This document shows, one piece after another, positions 1 to 12,129 of a DNA stretch of 64,000 nt. Under the pieces are notes generated by a model. It worked only from the letters and a program-made list of their open reading frames with translations, made no database searches and had not been told where the DNA came from. Location: assembly GCA_036417435.1 (NCBI GenBank), contig CM070899.1:173195494-173259493 (forward strand), written 5' to 3'. Origin of the DNA: Inia geoffrensis (taxonomy: Eukaryota; Chordata; Mammalia; Artiodactyla; Iniidae). The stretch's first letter is position 1. Each line of letters starts with the position of its first letter. The position numbers and the translations under genes are program-made.

Positions 1-47
1 GGAACACAGGAGGCAAATTGGGTTGAGGGCAGGATGATGAATACAGT

Positions 48-500
48 TTTTTATATATTACAAAATCACTGTGACATCTTAGAGATGTCAAATAGGCGCT
101 TATGTAGTTCTGAAATTCAGAGAAGAGTTCTGGGTGAGAAATGTCAACTGAGGGAATACTGGTGAATCTAGGAAGAGAGCATATAATGGTGAAAGAAAGG
201 GGTAGAACTGAGCCTGGCCAGACTATAACCTCTAAAGGCAATGAGTGGTGGATGAGCCTGCAAAGGTGAGGCCAGAACATGAAGAAGTAACCAGAAAAAT
301 GTGATGTCAGGGAAAAGATGGTTTTAGAAAGGAAAGAGGGGATGTCAGTGTAGAATGATGTGGAGATGTGAAATTGGATAGTAAAACTCTAAGACTAAAA
401 TATTGTATTACTAACATTTAATAGGCAGTGAGGTCATGAGTGACCTGAGGTGGAGAGTAGCATTTATGAGTTGTGGCAGCCAACTTAGAATGAGTGTAAG
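48..500 (-). repeat. Possible ancient L2-like LINE remnant
   Basis: Purine-rich text here, with phrases such as agagatgtcaaataggcg and gaactgagcctggcc, resembles the antisense of old L2 LINE sequence, the same class as at 4.2-5.1 kb and 29.0-30.2 kb. It is heavily decayed and has no useful open frame. The class is inferred from memory of the consensus and could be another old LINE. Confidence 0.3.
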
Positions 501-507
501 ATCGAAA

Positions 508-945
508 AGACACATGCAGCCCAATGTTCATAGCAGCACTATTTACAATAGCCAAGGCGTGGAAGCAACCTAAGTGTCCATCAACAGCTGAATGGATAAA
601 GATGTGTTATATATCCACAATGGAATACTACTCAGCCATAAAAAGAATGAAATAATGCCATTTGCAGCAACATGGAAGGACCTAGAGATTATCATACCAA
701 GTGAAGTCAGAGAAAGACAAGTATCATAGGATACTGCTTATATGTGGAATCTTAAAAAAAAAAAAAAAAACTAAAAAAACACCCAAATGAACTTATTTCC
801 AAAACAGAAAGAGACTCACAGACATAGAAAACAAACTTATGGTTACCAAAGGGGAAAGGGGGGTGGAGGGAGGGATAAGTTAGGAATTTGGGTTTGACAT
901 ATATATACTACTATATATAAAATAGATAACCAACAAGGACAATGT
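508..945 (+). repeat. L1 3' end (end of ORF2 and 3' UTR)
   Basis: The sense strand reads as the distal part of L1 ORF2 (catagcagcactatttacaa, then tggaatactactcagccat) and runs into the 3' UTR with an internal A run near 756-771 and a G-rich stretch near 855-875. This is the typical end of a mammalian L1 in sense orientation. The piece is 5'-truncated and stops before the usual terminal 3' UTR, so the last part is missing or diverged. I saw no clear target duplication. Confidence 0.75.
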
Positions 946-1324
946 ATCATTTTCCAGGTGAAAGAAATGAGGCTCAGATAAAACTTTTTGTTTAGATTTT
1001 ACTACGGTAATATTCAAAGATACACAAGAATAAGGAAAATAGTGTAAAGGAACCCCATGAAATCCAGATTTAAGAATTACTGATACTTGCCAATCTTGTT
1101 TCATTTGTGCTTTCTCTCCTGCATCTCTTCCATGTTTTCCTTTCCTACGGCTCAGAATTTAAATGTCTTGCCTAAGGCTACACAATTAGCATGCTTTTCA
1201 AGTCTCTCTTATGGGTTAAACGCTGGGTGAGTCTTCGGGAGTATAGACACAAAGATTTGGTCCTTTTCAACATCACCACCACCATCAAGTATTTGATCTG
1301 TAATGAATAACTGAATCAGTTCTT
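946..1324. other. Non-coding, probable old LINE tail
   Basis: No gene is visible. Bases about 985-1120 (aggaaaatagtgtaaaggaa, then ccagatttaagaattactga) resemble the 3' region of an old L1M-type LINE, but the match is weak. The rest is unassigned. Confidence 0.3.
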
Positions 1325-1475
1325 ATAGAACAACAATCCCATGAGGTTAATAAATATTATGCCCATGTCACAGATGTGGAAACTGAGTTCCAGAGAGGAC
1401 AAGTGACTTGCCCCGAGAGTGGTGAAGCTGGTTTCCAACCCAGATGGTCTGGCTCCAGAACTGGTACAGTCTGTT
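1325..1475 (-). repeat. MIR SINE fragment
   Basis: The text cacagatgtggaaactgagt followed by gacaagtgacttgcc and then ggtctggctccagaa is the antisense core of the tRNA-derived mammalian-wide MIR SINE. It is diverged, partial and without a tail, as expected for this old family. Confidence 0.65.
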
Positions 1476-3607
1476 AGGGAGAGCAACTCCTAAGTAACTA
1501 GAATGACTGGTGATATGACAAAAGGATATAGAAATTACAGCCTGCTAGTCTCACCGGCCAGGCCACCCCTCTCTATCTTTTGATCTCCATCTCCACAAGG
1601 AGAGCGAATATTTGTGTGATGGCACCAACATCATTTAGAGCAGTGGCCTATCTGGGTCTATCTCTCCTGTAGTCTGAGCTGCTAAGTCGGAAACAAAGCA
1701 GAGAAAATTCAGATATTAGTGGCAGACTTTAGCCTGCTTGTGTTTAAGAGGCTGCTAACCTAATGATGTGTACGATTGAGAATGGTAGTTTAAATTGGCA
1801 GGGTCAGCCTCTGAAAAGCCTTTCGGGGGAAATGAAACTAGAGGCTTTGTAACTGCCAGGTAGACCTTGTTTCAGACATGCTGAATTCAAAGGTGCCAGG
1901 CTCTGCCTGGAGCATATCCACCAGATCACCATGTTACTTTAAACTACATAATATCTCAGTCATTAATAAGCATCGTTCTTTGATCTGGAGTAGAGCAGAG
2001 TAAAAAAAAATTGCATAAGGAAGATGTTCCTCTTGATCTTTTTTTTTAGTTCCCTATGTATATTCAGGATATTACACGACTTACACTCAGATTAATCGCT
2101 TATATGGTGAGTAGTGGTTTTCATGCCTGCTCTAGGGACTTAAATGGTAACTTTGTTACCCCATAATTCAAAGGCAAATGGATAGGGATGCAAACTTGCA
2201 TACAGCTGTGGTGCTGGTAGGAAGAGGGAAAGGAGAAAAGGAGGGAAGACTGAGTATGTGGTAGAATAAAATTTGTCTCCTTTGTTAGGAAGTGCGATAC
2301 TCTGAGTCAGACATTGGGTACAAGGAAATCATCACTTATAAGTGAAATTCTTCTCGGGGGGGTCAGTTGATGTCAGAATTCGTATCTTTAGGTTTGAGGT
2401 CCAGAACTGTGTAATTGCATCATTTTTATTTCGCCTTGGAACTCCTTTCTTAGAAATTCAAGCAAAACCTTCTCATGCCTGAGAACTGAAGGGCAGTTCC
2501 CTGGGTTGCTGTTGAGAGTGTGCCAGTGGGAAGTTAGGTTGCTTGTGACTGATGAACTGTTTTGGAGAATCATTGTACTCTAAATTGCTTCCAAGTGTAT
2601 TTTGTAAAACACAGTGGAAGGTTCTATTTTCTAGATGCTTGGCAAACGGCTGGATATCTGGTGTTCAGCCGGTGAACCCTTTTAGCTCTTCCTCAAAACA
2701 AAGGCTTGCAAATCCTCATTGAGCTTTTGATGGAAATAAACTGTGACTCTCACCCAGCTCACTTTCCTATTAAAAAAAAAAAGGGGGGTGGGGAGGAAAG
2801 AAGCCTTCATCACAATGATTCATTAGAGGCAACCGCCCATATCCCAGTTCATCTAAAGTTCATTAAGTTCCAATTCCCCCAAATGCCAAGTTCCAATAAC
2901 ATTGTAGTCCAAGAAGTCGAGGAAATAATTTATCCCATTGGTTTATATACTTGTAAATGCCTTGCTAGGCTTATGATGTACACTGTTGTGTCTGGCTCAT
3001 TACTATATTTGACAAGTTTATACATTAACTTTGGGCAATAGGATTTCACACAGTGGAGAGCATACCCATTGGCCATGTGTTAGTTTAGCCACACACTGGA
3101 ATTCTATGTTTGCATAATTTGAAGGTGTGGAATCATTGCTTTGAAGAATATTTTACTCTTTTCAAAAACTTTTAGAATTTAGTTTGAAGAACATCGTTGT
3201 AAATTCTACTCCCTAACTTATATGCCTGTTAAAATTATTTTTGAGGTGTATTATACATTCTTGTGGGGGTAATGAAAATTAGAAGGAACTGTAAAATATT
3301 AGCACAGTTGTTTTAGTTTATGCATAGTTATTAAGAGCATGAAAGTTAAAAAAGGTAACTTTGAGAAAAATGTATTGGTGAGGGTTAATGAACACACTTA
3401 GGCATGTTAATAATTACCGTGAATATATACATATGTTTGAGTAAAACATCAAATTTGAAAGAAAGCTACTTGCTAAATTTGCATTCATTTTAGATATTGA
3501 AATTGTTTTTTGTGACATTGTCTATGGGATCAGTTTTTTTGAAGATGAATTTTTCCATATTTATCACTGAATGGGATTATGAATGAGTGAATTATTACAA
3601 ATATTGG
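1476..3607. other. Unassigned non-coding stretch
   Basis: About 2.1 kb with no recognisable gene or repeat. There is a short A run near 2771-2781 followed by a G-rich patch. The open frames at 2388-2573 (minus) and 2706-3041 (plus) are short and have no recognisable motif or codon bias, so I treat them as chance frames. Confidence 0.4.
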
Positions 3608-3615
3608 TTGTTTTG

Positions 3616-3831
3616 GGGCTTCTCTGGTGGTGCAGTGGTTGAGAGTCTGCCTGCCGATGCAGGGGACATGGGTTTGTGCCCTGGTCGGGGAAGATCCCAC
3701 ATGCCGCAGAGCGGCTGGGCCCGTGAGCCATGGCCGCTGAGCCTGCGCGTCCGGAGCCTGTGCTCCGCAACGGGAGAGGCCACAACAGTGAGAGGCCCGC
3801 GTACTGCAAAAAAAAAAAAAAAAAAAAAAAA
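3616..3831 (+). repeat. CHR-2-type cetacean SINE with target duplication
   Basis: A near-complete tRNA-derived SINE: 5' end ggcttctctggtggtgcagt, a B-box-like gggtttgtgccc, a body ending gagaggcccgcgtactgc, then about 24 A. The flanking 8-bp direct repeat ttgttttg (3608-3615 and 3832-3839) is the target-site duplication. The element is non-coding; the 60-120-codon frames across it are by-products of its GC-rich body. Low divergence from its siblings suggests a fairly recent insertion. Confidence 0.95.
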
Positions 3832-3839
3832 TTGTTTTG

Positions 3840-4184
3840 AGTGAGAAAAAGAGTGATATTATAGACCTTAGAAAGGGAAACATATAAATTACCATTTTGA
3901 CCTAAGTATTGCTAAAATGTGTGATATTCATAAAACAAAGTTACTTAAACAAATGTATATTAAAAATCGTGAGTCAGAGTAAATAGGACATACATTCTCT
4001 CTTTCACCATCCCTCTTCTGAGGACTATAGGCTGTATTCCTTCCTTTATTTTTATTTTTTAAGCACAGCACATTTCATCTTACTCGGTTTATGTGGGACA
4101 TCTGTCCAGACCTCCTACTTACTCTTACAAAGATAAACACTAGATAGTACACGGAACTGATCTTCACCTACTTAACAACAAATA
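3840..4184. other. Unassigned AT-rich stretch
   Basis: No gene, clear repeat or motif recognised. A T-rich patch lies near 4047-4060. Confidence 0.4.
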
Positions 4185-5105
4185 TTTGTTCAACAGGTAT
4201 TATGTTCCAGGCACTGTTCTAGGCATTGAGGATATAATAATGAACAAAACGGGCAAAGTCCCTGACCACAAGGGGCTTACGATCTAGTAGGAGAAACCAG
4301 AAAATAAACCAATAAAAATATAACAACCAGTAAGTCAATATATTTCTAGATATAGACATATAAAGACATATTGAGAAAAATAAAGCAGGGTAAGGAACTG
4401 TAGGGAAGAGAGATTTACCATTTTTGAGTGATTAAGGGAGGCAACTTTGATAAAGGATCTTTTGACCAGAGATCTATAGAATGTGAGGGAATAAACCACA
4501 AAGTTACCTGTTTGGAGGAAGTGTGTTCTGGGCAGAGGAACACACCAGGAGGCTTGGCATGTTTGAAGGTCATCGAAGAAGCCAGTGTAGGGGAAGGACA
4601 GTGGGAGGGAACTTCGAAGAGTAGCAGATGGCTGATGATGTGGGATCCTGTGGTTCTTGTAAGGACTTAGGTTTTTATGCTAAGAAAGATGGGAGGCCGT
4701 TGAAGGATTTTGAGCAGAGTGACATGATCCGATTTATATTTAATAGGACTGCTCTTTTTGCAACGTGGAGATAGAGTATAAGGACACGAGAGATCAGTTA
4801 AAAAGCTGCTGCAAGAATGCAGCTGGGAGATAGTGGAAGTGGGAGAGGTGATTGTGGTGGCGTTGGTGAGGGGTGGAGGGTTCTGAATGTATTTGGATGG
4901 CAGGAGGATTTGAGGATGGATTGGATGTGAGGAGTGAGAGAGATTAACCTAAGACCTATTTTTCTGATTTGCAGAACAGCCCACTTTGTCCTATTCCCTT
5001 TCTGTCTTGTTGGGGTGGTGGTAGGATGGAGTGGGTGGGCATGGTAGGTGGGGGACTGTTGAAGTTCAGTTTGGCCTTTATGTGGCTTTGTATATGCTGT
5101 GCTCA
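4185..5105 (-). repeat. Ancient L2 LINE 3' region
   Basis: The left end (aacaaatatttgttcaac, then ccaggcactgttctaggcat) is the reverse complement of the L2 tail. The text continues through motifs typical of antisense L2: gagtgacatgatccgattta and ggaggccgttgaaggatttt near 4690-4740. The order matches an L2 read from its 3' end inward for roughly 0.9 kb. Open frames at 4428-4670 and 4798-5187 lie inside it and are not genes. Confidence 0.6.
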
Positions 5106-5113
5106 TGGGTGTA

Positions 5114-5155
5114 GTCCCCAAGATATAGGTTGTTGTCCCCAAGATATAGGTTGTT
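5114..5155. repeat. Perfect 21-bp tandem duplication
   Basis: Two adjacent identical copies of gtccccaagatataggttgt plus a final t, at 5114-5134 and 5135-5155. This is a simple slippage-type duplication at the edge of the L2 remnant. Confidence 0.95.
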
Positions 5156-5192
5156 CCTGCACTGTGGTCATCACGTCAGTTCCCTAGATTGC

Positions 5193-5614
5193 CATAGCAA
5201 AATACCACAATCTGAACATGTTTAAAAAAAAAAAAATTATTCTCTCAAAGTTCTGGAGAACAAAAGTCTAAAAGGAAGGGTCAGCAGGGTCATGCTTCCT
5301 CTGAGACTTCAGGTAGAATCCTTCCTGGACTCTTCCTAGCTTCTGGTGGTGGCTAATAATCCTTGTGTTCCTGGGCTTGTAGATTCATCTCTCCGATCCC
5401 TGCGGCCATTGTCACATGGCTGTCTTCCTGCATGTTTATCTTCTCATAAGGACATCAGTCATATTGGATTAGGAGCCCACTCTGCTCCAGTATGATGTCA
5501 TTTTAACTAATTACTCTGAAGCTACCCCATTTCCAAATAAAGTCACATCCTGAAGTACAGGGGGGCTAATCCTTTAACACATCTTTTTTGGGGGAGACAA
5601 TCCAACCCATAACA
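5193..5614 (-). mobile_element. MLT1-type MaLR LTR
   Basis: The segment starts near gccatagcaaaataccacaa, contains ttattctctcaaagttctgg and cttctcataaggacatcagt, and ends gggagacaatccaacccata. This is the antisense order of an MLT1-class LTR (ERVL-MaLR family, non-autonomous endogenous retrovirus-like). It appears as a solo LTR with no internal region and is old and diverged. Confidence 0.7.
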
Positions 5615-6674
5615 GTCATAGAAACGATGAATCCTGGTAGTGTTCACTGCAAACATGAATATCCTATAGCAATTGTAGTAGTTTTTTCTTGACATTTTGG
5701 GGGGTTTCCATCTTTCTCCCATAACAGGTTTCTTTTAAGATTGAGAATAATAGAGTTTTTAGTATTCTCTTCTTTCACCGATACCCTCTCTAAAGGTTGC
5801 TAGTGAGATTAGCAGTCACACAGACCCAGAATTTTCTATTCTCCATTTGACATACCACTCTTTGATATCTTTTGAGTTTGGGGTATACCTATTGCTGCTT
5901 TTTATTAATTTCATTAATTTTATGAGGAGGGAATCTGTGGTCCTGCTTAACTCTGCTGTCATTACCTAGAAGTTCAATATCAAAATTTGAGCGTTATATT
6001 AAATGTGTATTGTAAGTTGTTGTCAAGAGCTGTGAATAGTCTGAGATTTTACCGTACTTGCAGACTCACAAGTCAGCCTAATAGAGTTTCACGGATGCTG
6101 GTAGAACAAACCAGCATCCTGGGTCAGAGATAATGCTGCTATTCATAGTAGTAACAGTATTAGCATTTTTACACCAGTTTCCCAGCCTCCTTTCCTACCA
6201 GGTGCTGTGAAGAGAGTCCGAAGATCCCTGCAAACATAATGGACTGCACTGCAGGAGAGGAACCCTGCAGGGAATCTGAATCTTCTGTTTTGGACAGTTG
6301 CCCTGGAGAAAGACACTATTTCTGTCTGCCAAGGGAGCGAACCTACTCTTTTGCTTCTGAGGGGGAAATTATCTGTCTTCCAAGGCTATTTTTTAATCAA
6401 ATATCCTTGGAAGTCCAGAACAAAGGAGAGTTAGTAACTCGCTTGCAAGGCATTCAGAGATGTAAAGGCCTTGTGGAGAATTGTCTTCCAGTTGTTAGGA
6501 GGGGATGTTTTCTCAGAAGCACTCACAGCAATGTTGCTGTATTTTCGAGAAAATGTGATCATGTGCATGAAGTTTTGCAATGACAATATATTTAAGTGGT
6601 TTAAAAAATTTGTGCATAGAATAATAGCTCTGTGCCATGTACTGCAGTGTGCATTTCATACATGTTTTTAGAAA
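5615..6674. other. Unassigned non-coding stretch
   Basis: No recognised repeat. A 114-codon open frame at 6239-6583 (plus) has no recognisable domain and contains no visible splice context or conserved motif, so it is not called as a gene. Confidence 0.4.
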
Positions 6675-6945
6675 TGGTATCGTGCAGTAGGTAGAGTGCG
6701 GCTTTGGAGACGGACAAGAGTAAGTTTTATTGCTAACTGGGCTGTTTCTTCATCCACGGGCAAATTTTAAAAATCCTCAAAATTTTTTTCGTACTTAATC
6801 CAATTTACTCCTTGTAAAAGCAGGTCAGATTGGAGAGGTTTAGTACCTTGCCCAGTGTCATAGTGCTAATAGAAGATAGAGCTGGGATTCAAACCAAGGT
6901 CTCTCCAACTCCCAATCCTGAATTGTTAACCACTGTATTATTACA
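6675..6945 (-). repeat. MIR SINE fragment(s), possibly two in opposite orientation
   Basis: Bases 6815-6945 carry the antisense MIR core (ggtttagtaccttgcccagt, then gagctgggattcaaacca, then attgttaaccactgtatt). Bases 6675-6780 look like the 5' part of a MIR in sense orientation (ggtagagtgcggctttggag, then gggctgtttcttcatcc). Together they form a small head-to-head arrangement. The antisense half is the firmer call. Confidence 0.6.
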
Positions 6946-8309
6946 AATCCATGGAGTATCTGGTATAATCCGTAATGGGTGTTTTACATCTAGTAGTTAA
7001 CATTTAAGGGAGAAACATCATCAGCATATCCTTGGAGAGTATTCTGAACTACTCTTAAAAGACACAGTTGTGCTAAGGCCAGAGAAATCAAAGCTCAGAA
7101 CATCCCCAGAAAAAACGTATGTCATTGCAGTTATAGAAGTTGTTTTTAGAGGGAAATTTGATATAGAAAAGAAATTGTCTTCCATCCAGGCCTGGACATT
7201 GTCTACTGGCTGCTGAGATTGTTTGGCTAGGAAAGCCAGAAACACAAACAATGATTTAGATTTATATATTCATCTGATTCATCTGGGCCAAAACATTGGG
7301 ACAGGAGAAGGAAATATTTATTTTATTTTGCTAGGCAGAAGGACAAAAGATTTTCTGTTTCATTGGCTTGGTGTGGAAGGCAGCCATGAGCTGGGCTTCC
7401 AGTATTTTCATTGAGTATATAAACAAGATTGATAGTCTGCTTACATTTTCTCCTTTGTGTGCTTGGCTTTCCCAGGTTTGTCTAACCTCTTCCACGTGGT
7501 ATTTTATTCTTTGATTTTGTTGTTATATATTTACTGAGTGTTAATGATATGCAAGCACTGTAGGAAATACCAGTTAAATAGGGTCCTTTCTCAGTAAATT
7601 AAAAGTGGAAACATCACATGATATTTTCTGGAATGGTAGGTGGGTATACGTTTTTAAATTTATTTTTTTTACAGATCAGTGGATTCTCAAATTGCATACA
7701 ATCAGAGCCCATCATCTGACTTTTTTGCTAACCTTTAACATTTAATTTGGCTGGCTGTTTTGTTGTTGCTGTTATTGCTGGAGTTGATGCTATTCTGTTC
7801 TCCTTGCTTAATGGTATAATTGACTGTACTGCCCAGATGTTTGGGTAGAGTGCTGTTGCCAATTATCCATAAATACTGCTCTTAAAGCTTAGAAAAGGAA
7901 CTTTGATATTAAAATGTTTGTTTGGGATGTGCATTTGACCTCTGCATGATGTTAGTTTCCTTTGCCCTGATTAGTGCTGGAATTATCTTTTGAAGAACGC
8001 CAATTAAGTGCAGACCTGCCCTAGAAAATAAATACCTTTCAAACGTTTGCAAAGGGGCACAACTCATTGGCAAAACATCAAAGTATAAGGCTGGAGGATT
8101 GTATTTTAATCTTGATGACTTTCCTCATTACATTCTTAATTTGGGGCAAATCTCTTAACCTTTTGGTGACTGTCTTATTTATAACGAGAACACATGAACA
8201 TCTCTTAAACTGATATATGTAAATATATCTGACATGGCCATAAAATGTATATGTATTTATTAATTTTAATTCTTTAAAATTTTGTGCAGCGTTTAAGACT
8301 TTAAGGGGT
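6946..8309. other. Unassigned AT-rich stretch
   Basis: No gene or confident repeat seen over 1.36 kb. Short frames on both strands near 7021-7414 lack motifs. Confidence 0.4.
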
Positions 8310-8790
8310 TACCCAGTCATCCCCAAATTTGGTGGCTTGAAACAACAATGTTGCCGCCCCCTTTTTTCTTAATGGGTCTGCAATTTGGGCAGAACTTGCA
8401 AGGAGGCAGCTCATCTTTACTGGATATCAGCTGGGGCTGCTTGTATGGAGGTTAGCAGGTCCATTTTCATCCATTTTGCTAGCTCTTGCCTCGTGGCTAG
8501 CAAGTTGGTACAGGCCACTGTCTGGGAACTCAGTCCTGTGGACTCGGGTTCTGGTTCCTGTTTACCTGGACCTTTCCATGGGCTGTTTATAGTTAGTCAC
8601 AGCATGGTGGCTGGGTTCCAAGAGCAAGTATGCCAAGAGGCAGGAAGTGAAAACTGCCAGTTTCATAAAACCTGGGCTCAGAAACAGATGCGGTGCTGCT
8701 TTTGCTGTATTTTTCAAGTTTTCACAGATCTCCAGTTCAAGGGGAGGGAACACAGATGCTACCTTTCAATGAGAGGAGTGTGAAACAAAA
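8310..8790 (-). mobile_element. Probable old LTR (MaLR-like)
   Basis: The pattern ccaaatttggtggcttgaaa, tatcagctggggctgcttgt, cacagcatggtggctgggtt and ggagggaacacagatgct follows the antisense layout of an old mammalian LTR. The same class is seen at 43.28-43.81 kb, where an insertion boundary supports LTR identity. The 132-codon frame at 8385-8783 is contained in it and is not a gene. The subfamily name is not certain. Confidence 0.45.
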
Positions 8791-9439
8791 CAAAATAACC
8801 ACCACATCCTATAGATGGTTCCTGAATTACTGACAGTATATCATGGACCATCGTACAGCCTTCCCAGTGTTTAACTCTTTTTCCCTGTAAAAACATGAAT
8901 TATCACTTGATATCCTACATCTGCCTTCACCATTAGAGTTGTTACTGAACTCAGGTTTGACTCATGTCCCCAAAAACCAACTCCAAAGATGCTCAACCGT
9001 GACAGCTTTTAAGGGGAAAAAGGGGGAAAGAATCTGTTAGTCATTGAGGCAGAAGATCAGATTCTTCATGTTTCCATTCTGTGCAGACCTGCCGACTTGT
9101 GATCTTCCTTTGGATGCTATGTTGCCTGTGTGGTCTGCCTGCAGGCTTTCTAAGGGGGAAGCTGGGTGTAGAGAGCCAGTCATTCTTAATTCTTTATTCT
9201 TACCCCTTTTAATCCAGGAGAGGAATCAACAGGTTAGGCACGGCATTGTGTACGTTCAGTAGAGCAGAGTCAGGAGTTAGGTTAAAAGTTACCTAGTGAT
9301 TCCATTTTTATAATTAAGGTTTAAGTGGAACAGAAATAGACAAACGGGAAAAAGCTGCTTACAGATCCCCACTTATCTGACATCATTCCATTTCCGTGAA
9401 ATTAGGGGTGAAGAGCAGTCTTCTGTAACTTCTTCGTGC
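8791..9439. other. Unassigned stretch next to a hydrophobic ORF
   Basis: No gene recognised. On the minus strand an AATAAA signal lies near 9200, but without any identified transcript it means little. Confidence 0.35.
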
Positions 9440-9658
9440 TCACATGGGCATCATATTCTTAGAGTGGAAGATGTCGACCTGGGTCTGTAGCGTCTCTTTG
9501 CTGACAATTTCAGTTGCCCGCTTACATATAGGGGCAGAGCAAGCTACAATTATTTTGATGCCCACAAAGATACAGATTATTATGAGCAATAGTGTTAATC
9601 CCATTCTCTTGAGGCCAGTTCTTGGAGTTGTGTTAGCCATAGACTCAGTAGTGCTCAA
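9440..9658 (-). other. Unrecognised 72-codon ORF with a membrane-like segment
   Basis: The predicted peptide has a Thr-rich start, then a strongly hydrophobic run of roughly 20 residues around residues 22-41 (LTLLLIIICIFVGIKI), followed by a Cys- and Lys/Arg-containing tail. That order resembles a single-pass membrane anchor with a short cytoplasmic tail, as at the end of retroviral envelope genes, but I recognise no specific family. In the same frame the codons upstream hold two adjacent stops near 9690, so any longer gene is broken. It could be chance. Confidence 0.2.
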
Positions 9659-11980
9659 GATGGAGCAACTTAAGTCATGGCTACAGTCTGGTCATCAGAT
9701 AGCTTTTTCCCTTTGGTGGCAATTATAGTACCTGTAAGAAGACTCAGGAATGTGCATCAGACACTGAGCCTGTGACCCTGTTGTCCTAATCTTTAACTGC
9801 TTGAACCTGTTCTTTGTGACTCGGGGGCCTGGGAGATTTCAACTTTTTTACAAACAAGAGGCAGGGGGTGTGGAGGGGCCTTTATACTTGGGGGTCCCTG
9901 TAGGTTTTTGCTCGGTTTCAGAGTCGTTTATTTCATACATTCATGTAAGAAATTCTAATGGAGCAAATGGAAAAAAAAGACTATAAAACAAGAAAAATGC
10001 CACCTATTTGTTGCCACCTATCTCTAAAAGTATTCAAGGCTCTCATAAAAATAGGCAATATGACTTGAATTAAGAAAAATAAAACACGTTACTGAGAAAT
10101 TCTCATTCAATGTGATATCGGTGAATCGGCACAAGGAAAGCCCAAAGCAGAACTAATGGCCAGTTTTTTGATAAATTGTGCTTATACACGTGTATTTATG
10201 TGACATTCTCACCTTCCTAATCAATGTCACTGATAAGCATCCTCAGCAAGAAAGGGCAGGAGTCACAATCAAGGTAGAGGAAACGCTCCACACATTGGGG
10301 GAGAGTGGCCTTTGTGAACGTTAGCTCGGCGTAGAGCAGCAGGATTTTTAAGCAGCTTTGGATACTGAGAGAGAGTTGGAGTAACTGAGCGAAAAGAATG
10401 GACTCAAGTCTTTAAAAATGTTCACCGAAGCGCAATTTCAAAAGCTTTAGCACAAATATAGCTTTAGAACAGTTGAGGTTGGAAGATACATAAACCTGAT
10501 AGGAAATAATCTAAAATGGGAAGAGTTTTTTTGCGGGGACAAACGATGAGTCAAATAAAGGGGAATTGAAATTAATATGGGGCCCTGAAAATACTAGCCA
10601 AAACTAAATCCTAAAAATTCCTATAAGAGCAAGGGCATCTCTTTGGGCCCATCACCTTCCAGTAGTTCTGAGGAAGAAAGAAGCAGATGGCCATGTGAGA
10701 GTAGCTTGTATTCTGGTCCCCATCCATGAAGGGTTTTCTAATTCCTCAAGCATACCTAATTCCTTGACGCTTCTCTCTGTGCTCCTGGCAATTAGCGCTC
10801 ACCTGTGATGGCATTTTCGTGTCACTTATGGTTTATTTGGTTACGTGTACATTTCCTTCACTCGATATGCCATATGAGACCATAATTCATTGCGTGGATA
10901 TGGATCTTTCTATTCCATAAAGCAGTCCATTCCATTTTGTATCGTTCTACTTTTCATGATTGGCATAAACTACCTCCTTGCTGTCCATGGTAAATTTAAG
11001 CCTGCCTTTTGTACCAACAGAAAAACTGTGGAGAAATAATCATCTGTTGAAAGAGTCTTGTGAATCACAAACACACAGCCACATCCAATAAGGATTTGGG
11101 ATTATACTTTAAACTAATTGCTTTTGCCATAATATGCACAATTATGTTAAGAGTAAATGCATGGATACTTACACTACTAAAATGAAAGACCAAATGAAAC
11201 TGGTGGTGCTGGACTCTAGTCAGATTATCATAATGTTTTTAAGATATATTTCCTTTTTTTAGTGCATAGTGAGAGCAATTCTTTTTTTAAATAGTTCATC
11301 TGAAGCTTTATTAAATACAGCATATATTTGAAAATTAAAATGATGTTCAAAAGGGATAAGAAATCAGCCGTGTTGCTCACCTCTTGTGTCTGCCTCCACT
11401 CCCCCCTTGTTTATGTCCTAATGACCTACCTTTTTACTCCAGTTGTTGCTATGGCAATGGTTGTATGGACGTATAACCTGATACAACTTTGTCTCAGCAG
11501 ATCTAATGTTTCTGCCTCAGGACTATTGTGCTGTGGTTGTGTTGGATTCCATGGGAGTATACTCAGCCCCTTGGACCTATGCATACATCTGCAAGGGTGA
11601 GAGAATGAACACTTCATGGGGGTAGCCCTTCACAAATGAGCAGAAACCTATAGATGAATACTTCTCCTGTTCTTCATGTAAGCAATTCTGAAGTGAATTC
11701 AGCAAGGATAGCAGGACCACCCACAGTGGTGGTCAGCTCAGTAATGCACATTTAGATGGGCTTTTCCTCCTCCTATGTGTTTTTATTCCATCACTCTCAC
11801 ACCAAATGTGAGGTTCATTTCCCCACATCAACCGATTCTCCCACACCAATTGGGTGTCCTACAATTCAGTTCAGTTCTGACACTAACTACCTCAAGTTTG
11901 CACAGACCCCACAGATGAGGGGCTCCATTCTACAAAAGTGCACCCACTTTAGATGCCAGTTGTAAGACTGGGCCACCTGT
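9659..11980. other. Unassigned non-coding stretch
   Basis: About 2.3 kb without a recognised gene or repeat. Open frames at 9801-9986, 11328-11617 and 11756-11965 are short and featureless. Base composition is ordinary and moderately AT-rich. Confidence 0.4.
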
Positions 11981-12053
11981 CCATTTTGTTATAAAGGTAG
12001 GGGGTTCCCACAATCTGACCATTTTGTTATAAAGGTAGGGGGTTCCCACAATC
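11981..12053. repeat. Perfect 38-bp-period tandem duplication
   Basis: Copy one begins ccattttgttataaaggtag at 11981 and copy two begins with the same bases at 12019. All 35 bases of the second copy match the first. Identity this high in otherwise decayed sequence points to a recent slippage or end-joining duplication. Confidence 0.95.
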
Positions 12054-12129
12054 CTGCTCCTCAGGTTTGATGATTTGCTAGAATGGCTCAGGGAAATACT
12101 TATGTTTACTTGTATATTATTGTCAACTT

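Noticed and set aside
3530..3895. 121-codon open frame (minus)
   Set aside because: Antisense read-through of the SINE at 3.6 kb and its A tail.
6239..6583. 114-codon open frame (plus) with an ATG
   Set aside because: Unique-looking DNA but no recognised family, no promoter or splice pattern, and a length not unusual for chance in 64 kb.
8385..8783. 132-codon open frame (plus)
   Set aside because: Contained in a probable old LTR; no domain and no splice context.
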